Of a stretch of DNA of 64,000 nucleotides, positions 33,797-43,803 are shown one piece after another. The stretch is from Maylandia zebra (taxonomy: Eukaryota; Chordata; Actinopteri; Cichliformes; Cichlidae). Location of the stretch: the NCBI RefSeq assembly GCF_041146795.1, contig NC_135173.1, forward strand, positions 68,425,251 through 68,489,250, written 5' to 3'. The position numbers were made by a program, and so were the translations under genes. How positions within the stretch are numbered: position 1 is the first letter of the stretch; each line of letters opens with the position of its first letter. Below the pieces are notes generated by a model, which searched no databases, was not told where the DNA came from, and worked only from the letters and a program-made list of their open reading frames with translations.

Positions 33797-36700
33797 ATGC
33801 AGACCTCCAGTCAAGGTAGGTGCTCTGTGCTCTCCTCTGTTGTTCGTATTATGGTTATTATAGTAACTATAGTTTAAACTAGCAGCTTTCATTCTCATGA
33901 TTTCACCGCTGCGTCATGAATCAGCTTAAATCACAAACTTTTACTTTCGCTTCCTCGGCCGTGACAGCCGGATCATCCGGATCCTTTCCCCCTTCAGCTT
34001 TTTGTGAAAGCGCTAGAAATCAGAGAGGAAAGTGTGGCTGGCTGAGAAAGGATTCGGACCCACAGAGTCAGACTTTACAGGAAACTCCCCCAAACCACCC
34101 GGAAATATCCCCTCTGACACTTAGGCGCAGTGTTTCCTCCTGATCTGAGCTTCATCCTGCAGTTACACGTCTCTGAGAGACGCTCGGTTTGGGGCAGATG
34201 TGCCGATAGACACACCCCTGCGCCACCGGAACATCCAAACACCGTCAGTCCAGGGGCGTGTCCGGGGACAGGAGTGCATGGGGTGGCACCCTCCCTGATC
34301 ACCAACCACCAGGAACATTTACCCAAGTTCTTCACTGAAGTGCACGTTATTGTACTGAATCCAAGTATTTCAGTTTTACTGAGGCAGATGTTACATTTCC
34401 GACACTTTATTTTCAATTTTCTTATTGGTTCGCTGATTAACTGCATTATTGTAGTTGTAACTGGGTCATAAATTACATGTTGTTATAATTCCTGTTATAT
34501 CTTTTAGGACCTTCAAGCCTGTAGTTGTGTTCATTATCAGGAGCCCCCCCCCCCCCTCATCCTTCTTCTTCTTTGGTGCAGATTTCCAGGTGAGGGAGAA
34601 TCTGCTGTTTTTATCACTGGGCTCTTTGCACAGATCCATGGTGTTAAAAACCTGCATTTGTAATCAGTGACGGTTTTCTGATGAGTCGTTTCTCCTGCAG
34701 CTGTACTGGAGCAGTTAATCATCATCATCAGTGACGATGAGGAGGTCGCAGCAGGTGGAGGAAGACGAGGCGCTGGCCCGACGCCTGCAGCTAGAAGCCG
34801 ACTCAGAATTTGGTAAATGTCATGGCCAGTGTTGGTCAAGTTACTTGAAAAAAGTAATCAGTAACTAATTACTGATTACTTCCCCAAAAAAGTAATCCCG
34901 TTACTTTACTGATTACTTATTTTCAAAAGTAATTAGTTACTTAGTTACTTTTTAAAAACACGATTTACAACCTGAAGAGGTGATAAAGCGATAGATCTTT
35001 CAGCCCAATTCTACTTTTTCTACATAATCCATCATACAAAATGTAATCAAATGGAAAAGTCTCTTTTTAAAACTTGTTTTATTAGTTTTAATCTTTTAAC
35101 TTTATGCATCAAGCAAAAATTTAATTATCTGCAACATTCTCTGACTGGAAGAAATTAGTTTAACATTTAAACCTATTTTCTGCACATTCCAGCACATAAA
35201 ATAAATAGTTTTTGTGTTTACACTCAGTCTTTCAAATAGATGCAAGTAAAACACAGCAGAAAATAAATAAAGTCAAAGACTCAGCGGTCCTGTTGCTCTA
35301 TTTTCACCTGTAAAGCAGGAGTGGGGTAGGCGGAGGGTTACCCTGGTGCAGGTGTGCCGCGGTCAGTGGAAGAATCCGCGAGTTTCTCTGTGAGTTTCCC
35401 ATCACGTCGTAGCTACTCGGTGCTTGTTGGAAGTTTAGGGGTTTTTTTCGCTGTAAAAAGAAGTTTTCTTCCCACGCACAGCGGACACTAATGTTTTTGT
35501 CACTTTTTATGGAATCAAACTCAAAGTAAGGTCAGTACTTCCACGCTTTAAACGCTGCACGCTCATACTCTCTCTGCACTCGATATGTGATCCATTGTTG
35601 ATCTGCACACAGCTGTTGTCACTAACGGCGCACTCGCTTACGTCACTGTCATGAGACATTCTCGCAAAAAATCACGGTTTTAGTAACGCAGTAACGCAGC
35701 GTTCCTACGGGAAAGTAACGGTAATCTAATTACTGTTTTTGCAATAGTAATCCCTTACTTTACTCGTTACTTGAAAAAAGTAATCGGGTTACAGTATCGC
35801 GTTTCTTGTAACGCGTTACTGCCCCTCTCTGGTCGTGGGGGTGGGGACTTTATGTAATTCTATAGAATTTGCCAGCTTAGACGGGCATGACGTCGGTATG
35901 AGGAGATCATTCAGTCCCATCGAGTTACCCTTTGAATATTTCAGGGTTTTAAACTCCTACTCAATAACTGATGAACTCTTAAATCTTTCCATCTCTTCTC
36001 CTGCAGCTGGGGTGGAGCAGATCTCCATCACTGAGGAGCAGCAGGCTGCGGTTCGTTTACAGCAGATGGAGGAAGATAAGCTGCTGGCCCGCCGGCTGCA
36101 GGCAGAGGATGACTCGGACATCGGTATGTGTCGGTCTTATCGGGGGGGGCAGACCTGCTGTCGGTCTGCTGCTTTTGTAAGTGAACCAAAGAAAATGCTA
36201 ATGCTAAATAACTTCTGTAACTGCTATGAACGTCATGTGACTGTGATGCTCGGCGTGAGCAGTTATACTTATATATTACAACTTCCTGCCACACGTGTCA
36301 AATGAAACACCGAACTAAGACTTTTCACACCTTTGTTCATTTTTTGTATTTGGCGACGTGCTCCTGATGAGACAAGCGCTCCGGCTAAAACAGATGGAGG
36401 ACGACCATGACCAACTAGGCTCCACCCCTAAACTGGTCCTGATAATCTAGACTAGGAACAAAACAAAAAACAGGACCGCCAGTACCTCCCAATTCAGCCT
36501 GTACTTAAAAAAACAAACAACTGACGGAGGTGACGGGCGACCATGCTCCATCTTCTCTGAAGGCTCGCCTTCAGGAACCAATCAGCAGTAAGAATAAATC
36601 AGAGAAGCTCACACAGGGGCGCTGCTTGTCTGCCTTTTGCAGTGGGGAGACTGCAGCCCCCTCAGCCCCCCTCCTTCACACGGCCCTGTCCATGCTGTCC

Positions 36701-39700
36701 TGTAGGGAATGACTGTGATTGGCTGTGGTCACGAGTCGATTTGCATTTTATTAAAGATAATTTTTAATTGGTTCTTTATTTTTAGTTTATTGCATTTTAA
36801 ATATCACTCGATGGTGCACGCGTCTCTGGGTCTAGCTTCTTTGGCCTGGATGGGTTCTGTGACGAGTGGTTTCTCCTGCAGCTGTGGTGGAGCAGATCTC
36901 CATCAGCGAGGAGGAGGAGGCTGCAGCTCGTTCGCAGCAGCTGAGGGAAGACGAGGCGCTGGCCCGACGGCTGCAGGTGGAGGACGACTCGGACATGGGT
37001 ACGTGTTGGCGTTACACACACACATATGAATATTGGAACCCTTCTTTCACTGCTGCTTTAGTTTCAGCGTCTCTGACGGTTGTTGGCGACAAAAAAAAGC
37101 GGAACCGATCCTGGAGTTACTCTTCTCTCAGCATCAGGAACGTTAAAGTTCCCGATGCTTCCTAAGCTCCACTTTTATCTTTCAGCTTCTCCAAAATTTC
37201 CAATTTCCAACATTCATACATGTTGCTGATGACTCAAACGGCTGCAGGAACACGCCCACCCTCCACATTAGTTATTATTAGAACAGTTAACATGCATGTC
37301 ACTCCTGCTGTCACATTTTGTCAGCGTGGTGTCTTTGAACGCAGCACGGGGGCTGTTGCCTCAGCAGCTGCACCCTCAGTGGAGGCTTGTCTGATCCTTC
37401 GTTTCTTCTGCAGCTGCGGTGGAGCAGCTCGCCATCAGCGAGGAGGACGCCATTTGTTTCCAGCAGGCGGAGGATGACGAGGAGCTGCAGGTGGAGGCCG
37501 GCTCAGACATCGGTACGTCAGCGTTGCGTTAGGCTGTGGTGAGTCGGTGAGTGAAACGGGCGCTGCTCTCAGGCGCTGCTCGGTAATCGCTGTTCGCCGT
37601 TCACTCGCAGCTGCTCGATGAGCAAACGTCGCTGTTCCCACTTCCACGCTTTGCATACAGGGCGGGATTCCCACTGTGGAAGAATGATTTTGTTTTATTT
37701 TGTATTTATTTTTTTAAATGTTTTGCCTTTTTAAATCTATATCCTTCATTCATCATCATCTTCATCACTACTGTGATGTTGTGGCACGGTGGTGTGGTGG
37801 TCAGCAGGGTGTGCTCACAGTGAGAAGGTTCTGGTTCTGTTCTCCGGTTCTCCCACAGTCCGAACTATTATTATTACTATATGATGATGGAGTCTGTGAC
37901 GAGTGGTTTCTCCTGCAGCTGTGGAGGAGCAGATCTCCAGCAGCGAGGAGGAGGAAGAGGAAGAGGATGCGGTTCCTTCACAGCAGGTGGAGGAAGACGA
38001 GGCTCTGGCCCGAAGGCTGCAGGCGGAGGACGACTCGGTGCTCGGTACGTGTCAGTGTTGGGGGGCGGACCTTGAGAACGATGGGGAACGTCGGTATTAT
38101 TGAAACATGATTAGCTGGTGGTGGTTCCAGCCTCCTGCTGAACCTTCAGCGTTCTTCTGATGCTTTGTTCTGCAGCCGCGGTGGTGGAGCAGCTCACCGT
38201 CAGCGACGAAGAGGAGGGAGCCACTGGTTTACAGCAGGTGGAGGATCACGAGGCGCTGCACCAACACCTGCAGGTGGAGGCAGACTTGCACCAAACGCCT
38301 CACCTGAGGCAGAGCGGACAGGTGTTCACGTTTCTGTTTGTTCCTCCAGGCTCGGCTGGACCGAGTGGAGCACAACAGACACCGTCACCACCTCCATTAT
38401 CACCACCTCCACCAGCGTCTTCTTCATCGCCTCCACAGGGTGAGGCAGCCAATCACAGTCTGATCGTGGTTTTCATATTATCAAAAGTGGTTCTGCGTTC
38501 AGGAAACGTGCGACGTTTTGCTTTGATTCGCTGACCGAGCCGTGACCTTCTCTCTGCAGGGTCGTCCCACAGAGCGCCGCTGGATGATTCAGGTGGCTCC
38601 CGGAGAAGGTAAGCACCAGAAACCAAGTACTACAGAGATGTGGTATAAATACATGCAGTACTTCAGTCCAATCAGGTCTTTGGAGTATTTGTAGTTTTTC
38701 TACTCGCTCCTGTTAAAGTAAAGATTTTTTTTCTCTCTATAAAAACTGAACAAACACAAGCTGCTCAAACCTGACCGACCAATCAAACGACAGCGTAGAA
38801 ACCTGACCAATCAAACAACAGCATGACACTGTTGTAGAGCTTTAATCGGTCTGCTTCTGCTGATCGTTCCACAGTTCTGATTGGTCACGGCAGGAGTAGG
38901 GACGCCACATCTGATGACGCTGAAGGAAACGACTACGAGGTGAGGAGTCTGGAGGAGGGGGAGGGGTCTCGAGGAGGGGGAGGAGTTTCGATCATTCTGC
39001 AGACTTTGTTCACTCAGGGACAAAAATCCCGTCAGAATTTGTCTTTGGAGCTTTTTTTCCAAAAAGTTGTTTTGAATTTGGATCTTTCTTCTTCTTCTTT
39101 AATGTTTCATCTCAGACTTGGTTTGTGATCTCTTCTTTACGTTCCTCCTTCGTGTTACAGTTAAGCTCTTACAGTTAGACGCTGCAGGTATTCAACGTGG
39201 ACCAATCAGGGCCCAGATGTCAGAGTGTTGACGCCTTTGCTCGTCTTTCAGTCTCTGCTGGAGCTTGAGGAGCGTCAGGGCGCCGTGAGGACCAATCAGC
39301 TGAGCGCGACGGACATCCAGAGGTTTCCCACCAAGGTGTTCCAGGGATGCGGCGGCAGCGGCGGGAACACGCAGTGAGTCTCCGAGCTCGCCATTTGTAA
39401 CGCTGAAAACAAACAAACCCCAAACCTGCACGCTAACACGTCTCTGTGCTGATTGGCTGGCAGGTGTCAGATCTGTGTCTGCGACTACAGCGACGGCGAG
39501 AAGCTGAGGATTCTGCCGTGTTTCCATGACTACCACGTTCACTGTATCGACCAGTGGCTGAAGGTAACGCCGTGCTTGGTTATACGGAGATGACATAAAC
39601 TTGGAACGCCACCTGACTCTGTCTCCTCCCCCCCAGGATAACCCCACCTGTCCCATCTGCAGAGTCAACCTGGCCGACAAAGACGCCATCGCCCCCCCGA

Positions 39701-39714
39701 CCTCTGACCTCTGA
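33797..39714 (+). CDS. RING-H2 ligase with expanded SIM/ubiquitin-helix exon array (copy 2)
   Basis: Predicted exons 33797-33815, 36007-36123, 36882-36998, 37414-37512, 37919-38044, 38176-38273, 38350-38439, 38560-38608, 38875-38939, 39252-39373, 39464-39563, 39637-39714; total 1080 bp, 359 aa, in frame. The first exon encodes only MQTSSQ and ends in phase 1, exactly what the SIM exons need. Residues 7-192 are five variants of [V-E-Q-hydrophobic-acidic]+[DEALARRLQ helix]. Then a His-rich exon, short linkers, the FPTKVFQG block and RING-H2 ([18 protein letters not shown]) intact in all eight zinc ligands. The last six exons align one-for-one with copy 1; introns also share sequence (AACGCTGAAAACAAAC before the RING exon in both). 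It lacks the basic N-terminus of copy 1. The start exon is a prediction; the rest is well supported. Confidence 0.75.
34701..34812 (+). pseudogene. Decayed SIM/ubiquitin-helix exon of copy 2
   Basis: Same acceptor context (GTTTCTCCTGCAG) and motif start as its neighbours: V-L-E-Q-L then four isoleucines and SDDEE, the best SIM-like core in the array. Its helix half ([11 protein letters not shown]) is still readable but only in a different frame, because bases were lost between the two halves. The exon is 112 bp, not a multiple of three, while intact internal modules are 99, 117, 117 and 126 bp. Including it in the transcript would shift the frame and stop soon after in the 36007 exon, so it is probably skipped or marks nonfunctional transcripts. 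Confidence 0.7.
34827..35831. mobile_element. hAT-like non-autonomous DNA transposon, copy B (inverted relative to 341-1341)
   Basis: 1005 bp, CAGTGTTGGTCAAGTTACTT at the left and GCGTTACTGCCCCTCTCTG at the right. It matches copy A in reverse complement along its whole length. Flanking 8-mers GTCATGGC and GTCGTGGG agree at 6 of 8, a decayed target duplication. It landed 15 bp after the decayed SIM exon, in the intron of ligase copy 2. Confidence 0.88.
36007..36123 (+). repeat. SIM/ubiquitin-helix module exon b
   Basis: 117 bp, phase 1-1. Encodes VEQISITEEQQ then MEEDKLLARRLQAEDDSD. The hydrophobic core is ISI, the acidic flank TEE. The helix keeps the LARRLQ signature. Confidence 0.8.
36882..36998 (+). 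repeat. SIM/ubiquitin-helix module exon c
   Basis: 117 bp, phase 1-1. Encodes VEQISISEEEEAA then LREDEALARRLQVEDDSD. The 35 bases before its acceptor (TCTGTGACGAGTGGTTTCTC) are shared with module e, so intron flank was copied with the exon. Confidence 0.85.
37414..37512 (+). repeat. SIM/ubiquitin-helix module exon d
   Basis: 99 bp, phase 1-1, the shortest module. Encodes VEQLAISEEDAI then AEDDEELQVEAGSD. It has lost the ALARR part of the helix, so ubiquitin-type binding by this unit is doubtful. Confidence 0.75.
37919..38044 (+). repeat. SIM/ubiquitin-helix module exon e
   Basis: 126 bp, phase 1-1, the longest. Encodes VEEQISSSEEEEEEEDAV then [17 protein letters not shown]. The hydrophobic SIM core is weakened by serines while the acidic tail is extended. 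Confidence 0.8.
38176..38273 (+). repeat. SIM/ubiquitin-helix module exon f (ancestral-type 3' end)
   Basis: 98 bp; encodes VVEQLTVSDEEEG then VEDHEALHQHLQ. Its donor is at CTGCAG|GTGGAG, the same place as in the single module of copy 1 (30664-30758, 95 bp). The internal modules instead use a donor about 20 bp further on, which makes them symmetric. Confidence 0.8.
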
Positions 39715-39750
39715 CATTGCTTCTACTGTTTCCTATGGGAACAGACAGAC

Positions 39751-39802
39751 AGGAAGGAAGGAAGGAAGGAAGGAAGGAAGGAAGGAAGGAAGGAAGGAAG
39801 GA
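39751..39802 (+). repeat. (GGAA)n microsatellite
   Basis: About 13 GGAA/GAAG units in the 3' UTR region of ligase copy 2. Confidence 0.95.
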
Positions 39803-39924
39803 GGACTCACGCTTGTTTTTGTTTTGAATACTTTAATTTAAAGGCTTCACTCGGTGGTCATGTGACCTCAGGATTGGATCCGTAAACCTCAGAGCTGTTC
39901 GTGTCGTCACCGTTCGGTCGCCGT

Positions 39925-42900
39925 TTAGTCCTCGTAGTAGCGCTTCTTCATCGCTCTGTACTTCCTCAGGTAGTAAAGCGCCTCCAGCTCCCGGGCCACG
40001 TACTCGCCACGAGCAATCAGGGCCTTTATTTGCTCGGGGTCCTCCACCGCCTTGTTCCTGGCAAACGCCGCTCTCAGACGGTCGCGGAAGTAGTCACCAC
40101 CTTTGGGGTACTCCCTGCCGAGGTAGAGGAGCTGCAAGGAGGAAGAGGATGTGTTAGCAAAAATATGTCTTTATTTTTACTAAAGGGCAAAAAGGTGGCC
40201 GATGTATGACGGCACATGATGATCACATGATCTCAAAATCAGCACAGGTCTTAAAATCACTCTGGACGATGATCTTAGACTGACACACCTCCAGAGGCCA
40301 ATGTGTTTTATCAGGACGAGCAGCGGGAACGCTCCGAGGATCCACGAGCGCTTTTAGTGATTCACTTTACAAAAGGTGAATCTGAAATCTTGTCACATAG
40401 TCTTGCTTTGTAATTCCTTCAGCGGCGCTCCCTGCAGAGACCTTATCTTAGTCTAAAGCTGATAACAGAAAGTGTTTTCCTAAAGAGGGTCAAAGGTTTA
40501 TCTGCAGATAGCTCTGCGGTCATAAAGGCGCCGCTGATCTCCATCCTACACGCTTCCTCATGCATAAAATCTTTAAAAACACTGATTGTTACAGTGTCTC
40601 ACCTTACTTTCTAATTCACTCAGGAGGGCGGAGCTCCTGCGTGAGGTGGACACAGGAAGTCTTTAAACCTTCACCATGAGGGATCACGAGTGCGGGCATC
40701 TTATTTTTTGCATTTATGAAATAAGAAAGCGCCGCCTGCTGCCTGTTTGTCTAAACTCACTGAGTTAGTTTCACCAAAGAAAAATGTGGTGACCATCTCA
40801 GGCCACAGCACATCTTATGTCACGTGTGCAGCTGGTTTCACTCAGAACCCGTTAAAGGGGCGGGGCTACAGAGGGAGGCGTGTTAGATTTCTGGGTTTTG
40901 GGCTTTAATGTTATTAAAATATTGTGATGGTGGGCTGTGAGTTTGATTGTTGGTTTTCTCTGCTGATGTTGTTCGCGGCGTAACGACGGCTCTGCCACTG
41001 AAACGTCCACTTTTTCACCCTAAACATGATGAAGTGTCGTCAGAGTGTTTCTGAGCAGATAATCTCAGCCTGATCCGATAAATAAGCTTTAAATATATCA
41101 GAACACCACTTCAGCGTCATTCTGACAGATGAATAAAGACCTCAGTGCTTTGGTGCAGACACTACAGGTTGTGCACGCAGTTGCATTCTTTTAATGCCCA
41201 GCAGGGGGCGACACTTGCTGCAGCGCCCTCTGTAAACACTGCTGACATCTTCACAGATAAACATGAAGCTTGAACATTTTGGTGGGGCTCAGCACCGCTT
41301 TACATGATGGGAGATTTGAGAGGCAGCTTTGTGCCTTCAGATCTGTTTGAGGTCATCTCATCATTACGCACCTCCGACGGCTCACAGTGGCACCGACGGA
41401 TCATCTTAAAAGTAAATTAACTGTCAATAAATGTTAACAACATCATCATGGAGTCTTTGCTGACGCCGCCTGAAGTCTCATCATCCAAACTCCCGATTCT
41501 GACGTTTACAGCTGTGAAAACAGAAAATCTAGAATCGCTGGAGGACAACGTGTCACCGACAATGTTCCCTCTAAGCTGCCCACTGCTGGCACAGAAAATC
41601 TGCGTTGCGCACAAAAAAAATCTAACCTGCACTGAAATTAAAATTAAACTTTAACAATCCTGTTCTGCAGTGTGAGTCAGTGACTGGCTGCTCCCGTATG
41701 TGATCAGAACGATGCCACCTTATCCCACAGTCCAGCCAATGATGCGATTCACATTCGTATATACGCAGCTGATCAACGTGGCTGACAGGCTCTGACCGCG
41801 TCCTTATGTGCGGTGTTTTAGCAAAGCGGCTGATGTGGAGTGAAGCCACGTTAATGACAACGTGTACAACCATTGGAGATGTGAGCAGGACAGACGGAAC
41901 AACTGACGGACAAAGTGTGGACTTTATACCAGTTTTTAAATTGTGTTGATCGGCCACGTAAAACCAGAGTTATGATAAAATATCTGCAGTGTTTGTTTTT
42001 CTTCCTGAATACTGTCGTTGTTTATATTTACTGCAGGAAGAAACGGTAAAAACTGCGTTTTATAAGGAAAACGCTCGAAAGCCTGTGAACAAAAACAAAA
42101 CTCCCAGCCTTTCCTATTGGTGGAAAAATGTACCATGTGGACCAATCAAAGAATGATATGGCAACATGGCCTTTAATTGTTTAGGGAGGGGGAAGTTTTA
42201 GGAGTGACGGCGTGTTTGAGATGTGAGAGATTTGAGACGTTTAGCACAAATCTTGTGTAGTTAGTGTGTAGTTAGAGTGTAGTTAGTGTGTAGTTAGCGT
42301 GTAGTTAGTGTGTAGTTAGTGTGTAGTGTAGTCAGTAGTGTTGTTGTGTGTCAGGACAATGAGGCGCCTGCTGAGTGTTACAGGTGTTACAGCAGTGACA
42401 CATCTGCTGCTGTCAGGCCTGCAGGTATCAGGCTGATGTTCTCCTTCATCTCATAGTGGACAGAAATTATTTTTTGGAGCGGCACAAATAATTTGTGTGG
42501 CATCAGATTTGATGCAGAACAGCTGATTGTTCTGTAAATAGTTTGAAATGTTTGTTTAAAAACACCTTGGCTGCATTTTTAGGTAAACAGCTGCAAAACT
42601 TTGTTTCCATAACTCAGTTACTTTTTTGAAGAAGTAACTAAATAATTAATTACCCAACACTGGTCATTATTTACTGTATTTTGCAGACAGAGTTACAGAC
42701 TCTCTCCCAGACCACAGACTCACAATACAGTCAGAGCAAAAAATAATAAAAATAAAGTTGTTTTCAAAATTGGAGTTCAGGTTATTTTTGCTTCCAATAG
42801 TGTTAACATGCTGCACATGAACAAGATTGTTTTAAGTTTTCATTGTCAGTGGGCTAAAGCAGTTAAAAGTCGTCTAACATAAATGTAAATGCTGTAATTT

Positions 42901-43122
42901 GATTACTTTAGTAAACATGTAACTTGGATGCTGGCGTGACCACAGTGCACACGTCTGCTGCTGCTCACAGTGGTCCACGGGACGCTCAGGGAGTTTGTGT
43001 GTTCGCTCAGACACGTGGAACATTAGAGGGAACTTTGGTCATCGAGTTCTTTAAAAATGAATTTCCCCAACACTCACGTTCTTGTACAGTCGAAACACTT
43101 CAGACCTGAGTGGGTTGGCCAT
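39925..43122 (-). CDS. etfrf1: Electron transfer flavoprotein regulatory factor 1 (LYRM5)
   Basis: Small mitochondrial LYR-family protein; in mammals it binds electron-transfer flavoprotein, displaces its FAD and lowers its activity. Two coding exons: 43078-43122 ([15 protein letters not shown]) and 39925-40131 ([15 protein letters not shown] to MKKRYYED); 252 bp, 83 aa (human 90). The LYR-type motif is LYK here, and the [11 protein letters not shown]-terminus matches the human protein closely. The ATG exon has an acceptor 5' of it (exon 43078-43143), so a non-coding first exon lies further right, probably in the CpG-rich sequence near 44250-44500. The 2.9-kb intron carries a hAT-like element. 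It converges with ligase copy 2; the two stop codons are 210 bp apart. Confidence 0.95.
40140..41559. other. etfrf1 intron, left part
   Basis: No exon or domain seen on either strand. Moderately AT-rich and unique-looking. Confidence 0.5.
41560..43037. mobile_element. hAT-like element in the etfrf1 intron
   Basis: 1478 bp with inverted ends CAATGTTCCCTCTAA and TTAGAGGGAACTTTG. Flanks GTCACCGA (41552-41559) and GTCATCGA (43038-43045) match at 7 of 8, an 8-bp target duplication. It ends 40 bp from the etfrf1 start exon. Inside lie an 11-bp tandem repeat (42255-42330) and, at 42603-42661, a stretch resembling the terminus of the 341-1341 family (AAGTAACTAAATAATTAATT, then CCCAACACTGG). No transposase. 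Confidence 0.8.
42255..42330 (+). repeat. GTAGTTAGTGT tandem repeat
   Basis: Six to seven near-identical 11-bp units inside the hAT-like element, with single-base variants (AGAGT, AGCGT). Confidence 0.85.
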
Positions 43123-43577
43123 CTTCCTGGAGGACAGTCCGAGCTGAGAAAGGCAGAATAAACGCAAAGTTCAGATTAAAGAGGTTTAACCTGCTGCTCA
43201 CGCTCAGTAACTGCTGAGGATTCAATTCCATGTGCAACACAAAGAAAACTGCAGCTCTGCTGACGAATCAACAAGAGAACCATCGAACCAGATCAGTCGC
43301 TTCACAGGAATCACAAACAGCGTTAAGGCTGAATGACGCAGTCAGATCTGAAGCCATCGGCTCCGGATCGGATGGCCGACTGTCATTTATCTGTGACAGC
43401 CGAAGCACTACAGGCGCCAGTGTAACAGCAACACTTTAAAAATAAACAACAATAAAGCTGTTTAATAATTAAATGTTAATAATAACAATAAAGTACATCT
43501 TGAATGTACCTGCTAACCTATTGTTCCCATGACGTTTATGGCTTTTGGGAGGCCAACAAAGAAACCGATCTTACACC

Positions 43578-43803
43578 AGAGTCCACTCACAAAAACGCAG
43601 ATTTTCACCTGACAGAAAAAAGAAGTTTCTATTCAACTTTGCGTGACTTTACTGTTTCAGTGTTTTCTTGTGATCCGAACTAACTCACTAAAACATCAGA
43701 GTCGCTCCGTAACACAAACTAACGGACCAGTCGAGGCCGCTGCAGACGCAAAGCTCCGCCCTTCTGTGACGTAAAAATCCAGCTTTTGTGAATGGAGTCT
43801 GGT
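43578..43803. mobile_element. Short MITE upstream of etfrf1
   Basis: About 226 bp. The left end ACCAGAGTCCACTCACAAAA pairs with the right end TTTTGTGAATGGAGTCTGGT. Same family as 30357-30550. Confidence 0.6.

Noticed and set aside
38379-38534. Proline/serine-rich plus-strand frame in ligase copy 2
   Set aside because: Frame-shifted reading of the His-rich exon at 38350-38439; the frame that chains with the neighbours is the His-rich one.
39192-39689. 165-residue minus-strand frame at the end of ligase copy 2
   Set aside because: Antisense of the three RING-end exons and their introns. The equivalent antisense frame appears over copy 1 (32137-32559), as expected from duplication, not from a gene.
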